Shown here: positions 58,693 to 64,000 of the stretch, one piece after another
Layout of the letters: the number at the start of each line of letters is the position of its first letter
How positions within the stretch are numbered: position 1 is the first letter of the stretch
DNA from: Sporobacter sp038405045
GTDB taxonomy: Bacteria > Bacillota > Clostridia > Oscillospirales > Oscillospiraceae
NCBI GenBank assembly: GCA_038405045.1
Contig: JBBZIV010000002.1
Span: 186,001 to 250,000, forward strand
Direction: 5' to 3'
DNA: 64,000 bases
Notes under the pieces: model-generated
What the model was told of the DNA's origin: nothing
Seen by the model: the letters and a program-made list of their open reading frames with translations, nothing else
The model's database searches: none
Made by a program: the position numbers and the translations under genes

Positions 58693-60549
58693 TTATGACA
58701 GTTGAAGGGGGATCGTGCAGATGACAATCTGTCGATGCTTCAAGAGCTTTCTTTGTATATCCTGACGTGTTCTGTTATGCAGAAGGCGCTGCCATAATTT
58801 CTGCGGCCGGAATTGTGGCAAGATGACGGCGACCGTATCACTCTCTTTAAGATGATATTCCGCTGAATCGACAAGTGCCAAGAGGGCATCGACGATTTCC
58901 CCGTCTTTTGAATATTGAATCACAAGTGGAATATCAGTCTGGAGCTGAACATATTTTTGCCTGTTTTTTTGTTCGGTTTCCGGATCGGAAACGATATTAA
59001 ACGCGATAATGTCCTTGGTGATCGACTTGGCGTAACGCAGGGCGCGGACACTGGCGCGGTTGATGCTTTCGATCGGCACAATGGCGCGGACAGAACCCAG
59101 AGCTCCGTTGAACACACGTTCATAATCGCTTGGCTCAAGCCGGAGCTGATCGTGGATTTTTGAATAGTGCTTTTTAACGCGCGTCATGGCATAAGCCAGC
59201 GCCGGGACGAGGAAGACAACAATCCAGGCACCTTGCCGAAATTTTGTCACAGCGATAATAACGACGACAGTCGCCGTGACGAGCGCGCCAAACCCGTTAA
59301 CTAGGGCTTTCAGCCGCCAGTTTTTTTCATGCGACTTCAGCCAATGACGGAACATCCCCGACTGGGATAGGGTGAAGGAGATGAAGACACCGACGGCGTA
59401 TAAGCCGATCAGATGCTCGACCTTCGCATTGAAAATAACGATCAGCAGCGCGGCGGAAAGCGACAGAACAATGATGCCGCTTGAATAACTCAAACGATTA
59501 CCGCGGGTGCTGAGCTGACGCGGCGCATAACCATCCCGCGCCATCACGGACAGCAGCATTGGGAAATCGGAATAGGCTGTGTTTGCAGCAAGAATCAGTA
59601 TGATAAAAGTCGTGATGGTGATGTAATAGTACATAAAGCCATGCCCGAAGATCTCTTGTGCGATGAGCACCAAAAGTGCCTTATCATTTGGGACGACCTT
59701 ATAAAAATTCGCGAGGACAGCTGTCCCCCCGAAGAGGACGAGAATAATGACAGTCAGGATGAGCAGTACTTTCTGTGCATTTTTGCGACTGGGCTCCTTG
59801 AAATTTGGCACGCCGTTGCTCACCGCTTCAAAACCTGTTACCGCAGCGCAGCCGTTTGAAAACGCTTTCAAAATTAAAACAGCACTCAGCGGTTTTAAGA
59901 GATTTTCAGCTGTGGGCATTATTGGCGTTGGCGGAATGTAACCGTTCGTCAGGCGGATGAAGCCAAAAACAATCATGGCCAGTAAACCGGCAATAAACGC
60001 ATATGTCGGAATGCCGAAAATACGCGCGGCATCCCGGATGCCTCTGAGGTTGCCGAGAGCCATTAGCAGGATAATGACGATACAAATCGGCACAGTGAAG
60101 CGCGAGATAGGCTCAAAAGCCGAGGCTATCTGCTGAATGCCAGATGAAACGCTGACGGAAACCGTCAGGATGTAATCGATTGCCAGGGCAGCCCCGGCAA
60201 TAATCCCTGGAACGGTACCGAGGTTTGCTTTCGCGACGATATAGGCACCGCCGCCGTTTGGATAATGCTCGATCGTCTGACGGTATGAAATCATTAAAAT
60301 GAATAAGAGCAATATGATTGTGGCAGAAAGGTAGATGACCTGACGGTACGCGAGAATACCGATGACCGGTAAAAGGACAGCGAGCATTTCCTGACCAGCG
60401 TAGGCGACGGATGAAATCGCGTCACTAGAGAGAATGGGCAGCCCCCATCCGACTGTAAACTTCTCGTCAGTCAGTGCGTCGGAATGGAGCGGCCTGCCCA
60501 AAAGAAAATGTTTGAACTGACGGCGGTTAATGACGCTCACTTCTTTCAT
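58693..60549 (-). CDS. KimA-like high-affinity potassium importer (APC superfamily)
   Basis: A 618-residue APC-type transporter: about 12 helices to residue 450, then a soluble C-terminal domain of about 160 residues. The N-terminal TVGWGLPILSSDAISSVAYA and the SNGCAAVTGFEAVSNG segment are typical of the KimA/YdaO group, K+/H+ symporters whose cytosolic domain binds c-di-AMP. The KdpDE-like pair next door supports a potassium role. No c-di-AMP riboswitch was seen upstream. ATG at 60549 is chosen; a TTG at 60564 is open and neither has a strong ribosome site. Confidence 0.8.
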   Translation of the reverse strand: MKEVSVINRRQFKHFLLGRPLHSDALTDEKFTVGWGLPILSSDAISSVAYAGQEMLAVLLPVIGILAYRQVIYLSATIILLLFILMISYRQTIEHYPNGGGAYIVAKANLGTVPGIIAGAALAIDYILTVSVSVSSGIQQIASAFEPISRFTVPICIVIILLMALGNLRGIRDAARIFGIPTYAFIAGLLAMIVFGFIRLTNGYIPPTPIMPTAENLLKPLSAVLILKAFSNGCAAVTGFEAVSNGVPNFKEPSRKNAQKVLLILTVIILVLFGGTAVLANFYKVVPNDKALLVLIAQEIFGHGFMYYYITITTFIILILAANTAYSDFPMLLSVMARDGYAPRQLSTRGNRLSYSSGIIVLSLSAALLIVIFNAKVEHLIGLYAVGVFISFTLSQSGMFRHWLKSHEKNWRLKALVNGFGALVTATVVVIIAVTKFRQGAWIVVFLVPALAYAMTRVKKHYSKIHDQLRLEPSDYERVFNGALGSVRAIVPIESINRASVRALRYAKSITKDIIAFNIVSDPETEQKNRQKYVQLQTDIPLVIQYSKDGEIVDALLALVDSAEYHLKESDTVAVILPQFRPQKLWQRLLHNRTRQDIQRKLLKHRQIVICTIPLQLS

Positions 60550-60730
60550 GAATTGATTTAGCAATTCATTCTAGCAATAACGATGTGAGCGTGGTGTGAA
60601 ATGGCGGGGAATTGTGTGACCGATCAGTGAATAATTTGCCTGTTGTTGTGAGGACGCGTGAAATTCGGCCGCCCTATTAAGCGCGGCGTCGCACCACATA
60701 AATAACCCTTATGCTTGTGTAAACCTAGGA

Positions 60731-61429
60731 TCAATCGTCGACAAGACGGTATCCGACCCCGATTTCAGTTTTTATATACCTTGGCTTGGCCGGGTTGACC
60801 TCAATCTTGCGCCGAAGCCCTGCCATCAGAGCACGCAGCGCCTGGGTATCGGTTCCGTAGCCAACGCCCCATATCTGCTTGATGATATAGCTTGTTGTCA
60901 GCACCTTGCCGATGTTGCGGAAGCATAGAGCCAAAAGATTGTATTCCAGCGGTGTGACATGCAGCTCAGCCCCATCCAGAAAAACAAGGCGCTTTTTCAG
61001 ATCAATCATGAGGCCGCCGACACTATAAGACGTCTGTGTTTGATACCCGCTTTGCTGATAGAGGTGCCGCAGCGCGACGCGGATACGCGCCAAGAGCTCC
61101 GTCGCGGAAAACGGTTTCGTGAGATAATCGTCAGCCCCCAAGTCGAGCGCCATAGCTTTTTCCTTATCTTGGTCCCGCGCGGAGACAATAAGAATGGGCA
61201 TTTCTGACCATTCGCGTGTTTTTTTAATAATTTCTATCCCATCCAAATCAGGTAAGCCTAAATCAAGGAGCATCAGATCAATTTTTTCAGATAAGAGAAG
61301 ACTGATGGCGCCCTGACCCGTACCGGCTGTGATACAGCGAAAGCCTTCGGCCTGAAGGGCGTAAGAGATAAAATTCTTGATCTGAATATCGTCCTCAACG
61401 ATGAGAATCAATTCGCTTAATTTATTCAT
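60731..61429 (-). CDS. OmpR/KdpE-type response regulator
   Basis: A 232-residue regulator: receiver with IVEDD, Asp in LMLLDLGLPD and Lys in YLTKPFS, then a winged-helix domain (LTPLEYNLLALCFRN, GVGYRLVDD). It resembles KdpE, the activator of potassium transport genes. The ATG overlaps the kinase stop by eight bases (ATGAATAA), which fixes the start and couples translation. The divergent-downstream target may be the KimA-like gene 182 bases away. Confidence 0.88.
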   Translation of the reverse strand: MNKLSELILIVEDDIQIKNFISYALQAEGFRCITAGTGQGAISLLLSEKIDLMLLDLGLPDLDGIEIIKKTREWSEMPILIVSARDQDKEKAMALDLGADDYLTKPFSATELLARIRVALRHLYQQSGYQTQTSYSVGGLMIDLKKRLVFLDGAELHVTPLEYNLLALCFRNIGKVLTTSYIIKQIWGVGYGTDTQALRALMAGLRRKIEVNPAKPRYIKTEIGVGYRLVDD

Positions 61430-62903
61430 CCTTGACCTCCAGCGGCAGGGTAAAGATAAATTCAGCGCCACGTCTGTCTGGCCGATTACGGGCAGATATG
61501 CTACCCCCGTGCGCTTTGACAATGGCTTCACAAATGGCAAGTCCTAAGCCAATGCCATGATTGCCATCTGTTGGATTGCTTTTTGATGTAAAAAACATCT
61601 GAAAAAGATGTGGCATGTCTGTTTCCGGAATGCCGCTGCCACCATCCCGAACGGTAACCCGCGCAAAAGGGCCGTCCACCTCGGTTAAGACAATGATTTC
61701 CTCTTGCGGCGGTGTGTGTTTCACGGCATTGTCCAGTAGATTTATCAGAACTTGTTTGATAAGCTTTGCGTCCATTGGGACAAGGAGAAGCTGCGGCGGA
61801 ATTCGCGGGACAATCTCATATTCCGGCGCATACTGTGCGACATGACAAACAGCCTCGCCAACGACCTCCTCTATGGCCTCCGGCTGTTTTTCAAGGATCA
61901 GCCTGCCATCCTGCAGACGCGTCAGACTGAGGATGTTTTCTACCATGGCACGCAGCCAATCGGCGCTTTTATAGAGGCCCTCGGCTAAAATATAACGGGG
62001 GTCATTTTTTTCAGTCATTGACATGAGTATTTCAGATGTGCCGATCATGCCCGAAAGAGGTGTTCTCAAATCGTGGGAGATGGCTCTAAGCAGGTTGCCG
62101 CGAAAGCGCTCCCGCTCTGCTTCTTCCCGCGTTTGCGCGGTTTGTTCAGAGGCCTCGAGGCGTTCGATTGCCAGAGCCGTGCTCTCCAGCATCGCGCACA
62201 TCAGCTTGCTTTGTGCATCGTTCATCGAACGGGCTGTTTCTTCCGGAATGCGGATAACGGCAAGAATGCGCTCGCGGCCGAGAATCGGCCAATACTCTTC
62301 GTCGGCATACATGTCCGGCGAGAGACGGACAAAGGAATTTTTCAATCTGTTTGTACCGAATGGTCTCACAAATTTTAAATCCAGAGAGCCGGAGAGATTG
62401 CATTCTAGCAGATTAGCCCGACAGGAAAAGGTGCTGCTGATGACATCCTCAGCGATCTGGGTAATTTCATCAAAGCTTTGGGCACCGGACAGACGGCTCG
62501 TCAGTTTATAAACAGCCGCAGTTTCCGCTTCCTTTTCCAGTGCGGCCATCGTACTTTGCTTGGCGTGCGTTGTCAGGGCGCTTGTAATAATTGACGTGAC
62601 GGTCAAGACACAAAAAGTGATCAGGTAGTCGGGATTGTTGACACGGAGGGTAAAATATGGCTCCGTAAAAAAATAATTAAAAAGAAAAGTTGCCAAAACG
62701 GCGGAAGCAATGCCGTAATAATAGCCATCCGTCAGCCATGCCGTTAAAAGGACCGCCAGAAGATAGACCAGAACAATATTTGTCTCAGGAAAACCAAGCG
62801 CATTAAAAAGCGTACCGACGGCTGTCGCCGCGCCTGTAAGAGCAAGCGTTAAAACGACCCATCGGGTAACGGCAAGACGACGGTTTCCTGCTTGTTTGTG
62901 CAA
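61422..62903 (-). CDS. KdpD-like histidine kinase lacking the KdpD/Usp sensor part
   Basis: A 493-residue kinase with the four-helix DUF4118 domain of KdpD (about residues 15-105: NIVLVYLLAVLLTAWLTDGY...FNYFFTEPYFT), a GAF-like domain (about 130-255), the H-box SHDLRTPL and a complete ATPase (LLDNAVKHT, DGGSGIP, GIGLGLAI). Full KdpD proteins of about 900 residues have an N-terminal KdpD plus Usp module that is absent here. Start is probably the TTG at 62903, 6 bases after GGGAGGTG; a GTG at 62912 overlaps that site. Confidence 0.88.
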   Translation of the reverse strand: MHKQAGNRRLAVTRWVVLTLALTGAATAVGTLFNALGFPETNIVLVYLLAVLLTAWLTDGYYYGIASAVLATFLFNYFFTEPYFTLRVNNPDYLITFCVLTVTSIITSALTTHAKQSTMAALEKEAETAAVYKLTSRLSGAQSFDEITQIAEDVISSTFSCRANLLECNLSGSLDLKFVRPFGTNRLKNSFVRLSPDMYADEEYWPILGRERILAVIRIPEETARSMNDAQSKLMCAMLESTALAIERLEASEQTAQTREEAERERFRGNLLRAISHDLRTPLSGMIGTSEILMSMTEKNDPRYILAEGLYKSADWLRAMVENILSLTRLQDGRLILEKQPEAIEEVVGEAVCHVAQYAPEYEIVPRIPPQLLLVPMDAKLIKQVLINLLDNAVKHTPPQEEIIVLTEVDGPFARVTVRDGGSGIPETDMPHLFQMFFTSKSNPTDGNHGIGLGLAICEAIVKAHGGSISARNRPDRRGAEFIFTLPLEVKDE

Positions 62904-62971
62904 GGCGTTCACCTCCCGGCATTATTCTCATCGTAGCAGAGTGCCATTGAGAATTCAAGTGATATCGGCAG

Positions 62972-63000
62972 TTGCGTTTTTTGCTGATTTCCGATATGCT
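62972..63000 (+). promoter_or_regulatory. Candidate promoter of deoC-cdd
   Basis: TTGCGT (62972-62977), 17-bp spacer, TATGCT (62995-63000), 34 bases before the deoC ATG. Confidence 0.4.
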
Positions 63001-63033
63001 GTGCGTATAGGAAACTGAAGTGGAGATATATGC

Positions 63034-63714
63034 ATGGATATACGGGAAATACTGGCGTCGGTCGATCATACGAAGCTTGCCGTCGACAGCACGTGGGAGG
63101 ACATCAAAGCGCTGTGTGACGACGCCGTCTCGTTTCAAACGGCCAGCGTTTGTATCTCGCCCGCCTTTGTCGCCAAAGCTAAAGCCTACGTCGGTACGCG
63201 GATGAAAGTCTGCACCGTCATCGGCTTTCCAAACGGCTACGCCACCACGGCTGCTAAGGTTTTCGAAACGCAGAACGCCGTTCAAAACGGGGCCGATGAA
63301 ATCGATATGGTCATTTGTATCGGCTCTGTCAAGGCCGGAGAGGGCGACGATGTGCAGCGGGAAATCAGCGCCGTGAAAGAAGCCTGCGACGGGCGTGTCC
63401 TGAAGGTCATTATTGAAACATGCCTTTTGACAGAGGCAGAAAAGATCGCCATGTGCCGCGCTGTGACAGACGGGGGTGCCGATTTCATCAAAACCTCAAC
63501 AGGCTTTTCAATGGGCGGCGCGACGTTTGACGATATCCGCCTATTAAGGCGTTATATTGGCCCGGATGTCAAAATCAAGGCCTCCGGCGGTATCAGAAGC
63601 CTGGAAGACGCCGCCGAATTTTTGCGCCTTGGCTGCGCGCGTATAGGGACGAGCCAGATTGTGAAGCTTTTAAAAGAAACGGGGGAGTCAGCATGGAATA
63701 CAGCGCATTATTGA
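63034..63714 (+). CDS. deoC: Deoxyribose-phosphate aldolase
   Basis: A 226-residue class I aldolase that splits 2-deoxyribose 5-phosphate into glyceraldehyde-3-phosphate and acetaldehyde. Schiff-base Lys153 is in FIKTSTGF; DHTKL at the N-terminus, IGFPNG and KASGGIR are further family motifs. A GGAGA ribosome site precedes the ATG. It overlaps the cdd start by 22 bases, forming a nucleoside salvage unit. Confidence 0.96.
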   Translation: MDIREILASVDHTKLAVDSTWEDIKALCDDAVSFQTASVCISPAFVAKAKAYVGTRMKVCTVIGFPNGYATTAAKVFETQNAVQNGADEIDMVICIGSVKAGEGDDVQREISAVKEACDGRVLKVIIETCLLTEAEKIAMCRAVTDGGADFIKTSTGFSMGGATFDDIRLLRRYIGPDVKIKASGGIRSLEDAAEFLRLGCARIGTSQIVKLLKETGESAWNTAHY

Positions 63715-64000
63715 AGATGGCCGCGCTGGCCCGAGGCGCATCATACGCGCCGTATTCGCACTTTACAGTTGGAGCGGCGCTGCTTTGCACGGATGGCTCT
63801 GTTTACACCGGGGCCAACATCGAAAACGCGGCGCTGACGCCGACGGTCTGCGCCGAGCGTGTGGCAATTTTCAAAGCCGTCTCCGAAGGGAAACGAAGCT
63901 TTAAGGCCATCGCCGTTTCCGGCGGCAAAGATCGTGAGGCGCCCGATGCGGCGGTTTCGCCATGCGGTGTCTGCCGTCAGGTCATGCTGGAATTTTGCGA
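63693..64000 (+). CDS. cdd: Cytidine deaminase (3' end outside window)
   Basis: 102 codons are visible before the window ends. TVGAALL and NIENAALTPTVCAERVAI contain the zinc ligand Cys and the catalytic Glu (CAE type of Gram-positive tetrameric Cdd), and SPCGVCRQVMLEF the other two Cys ligands. The enzyme deaminates (deoxy)cytidine to (deoxy)uridine. A GGGGGAG ribosome site lies inside the deoC end, and the ATG at 63693 gives the usual N-terminus. Confidence 0.95.
   Translation, partial: MEYSALLKMAALARGASYAPYSHFTVGAALLCTDGSVYTGANIENAALTPTVCAERVAIFKAVSEGKRSFKAIAVSGGKDREAPDAAVSPCGVCRQVMLEFC

Noticed and set aside
58693..60549. Ordinary amino-acid permease
   Set aside because: The APC core is shared, but the long soluble C-terminal domain, the N-terminal signature and Kdp-like neighbours fit KimA better.
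1..64000. CRISPR arrays, insertion sequences, prophage or integrative elements
   Set aside because: No regularly spaced repeats, transposase, integrase or phage structural genes were found; the two AT-rich islands lack mobility genes and terminal repeats.

Overview
The window looks like one contiguous chromosomal stretch from a Gram-positive anaerobe of class Clostridia, most like the Oscillospirales/Ruminococcaceae group; the genus cannot be fixed from sequence alone. Grounds: a mid-GC background (about 50% by eye), GGAGG-type ribosome sites with several TTG/GTG starts, a RimI-TsaD pair, a cobalamin riboswitch of the Firmicutes type, zinc-ribbon/membrane proteins, HD-GYP regulators and a KimA-type potassium importer. 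No insertion sequence, prophage, rRNA operon or CRISPR array was seen. Two AT-rich islands (about 32.15-33.73 kb and 44.64-47.69 kb) stand out from the background.

Layout. 0-2.2 kb: 3' end of polA, rimI, tsaD. 2.2-5.1 kb: a gene-free AT-rich gap, an alpha/beta hydrolase diverging from a tRNA-Ala(CGC), a small zinc-ribbon protein and a DUF1847-rhodanese protein. 5.1-13.3 kb (minus strand): a respiratory operon in the order polyprenyl diphosphate synthase, cydA, cydB, cydD, cydC, a sulfide:quinone-oxidoreductase-like flavoprotein and a 40-residue protein, with a divergent MenA-type prenyltransferase and a CPBP protease. 15-18 kb: an aldo/keto reductase with ferredoxin domain and a large membrane protein. 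18.2-22.6 kb (minus): a six-gene pantothenate/CoA operon (panG-like, panB, panC, panD, coaB, coaC). 23-28.3 kb (plus): an unusual biosynthetic operon of hexapeptide acyltransferase, acyl carrier protein, PP-loop amidotransferase-like protein, AMP-forming ligase and AsnB. 28.4-38.8 kb: clostripain-family protease, histidine phosphatase, a damaged cell-wall hydrolase with two AT-rich lipoproteins, a cobalamin-riboswitch-controlled RlmN-like/LOG pair, a CheY protein, membrane proteins and a CPYC redoxin.

38.9-50.4 kb holds the most interesting locus: phosphopantetheinyl transferase, a two-module NRPS (C-A-PCP-C-A-PCP-TE), a seven-helix membrane histidine kinase and an HD-GYP response regulator, tightly packed on one strand. 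The adenylation codes read as Ser and Thr, and the terminal thioesterase has Cys instead of Ser as nucleophile. A sharp AT-rich block covers the product-determining end of the NRPS and the sensor half of the kinase, ending before the kinase transmitter. I read this as a candidate self-made NRPS signal with its own receptor, with a swappable specificity cassette like that of agr loci, coupled to c-di-GMP breakdown. That is inference.

50.4-64 kb: GAPDH, a second UbiA-family prenyltransferase, a lipoprotein with an internal duplication, a nucleotide-sugar dehydrogenase/epimerase pair and a CpsB-type phosphatase (surface polysaccharide), an unknown membrane protein, KimA-like K+ importer with a KdpDE-like two-component pair, then deoC and the start of cdd. 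All statements come from reading the sequence and family knowledge; no database search was run.
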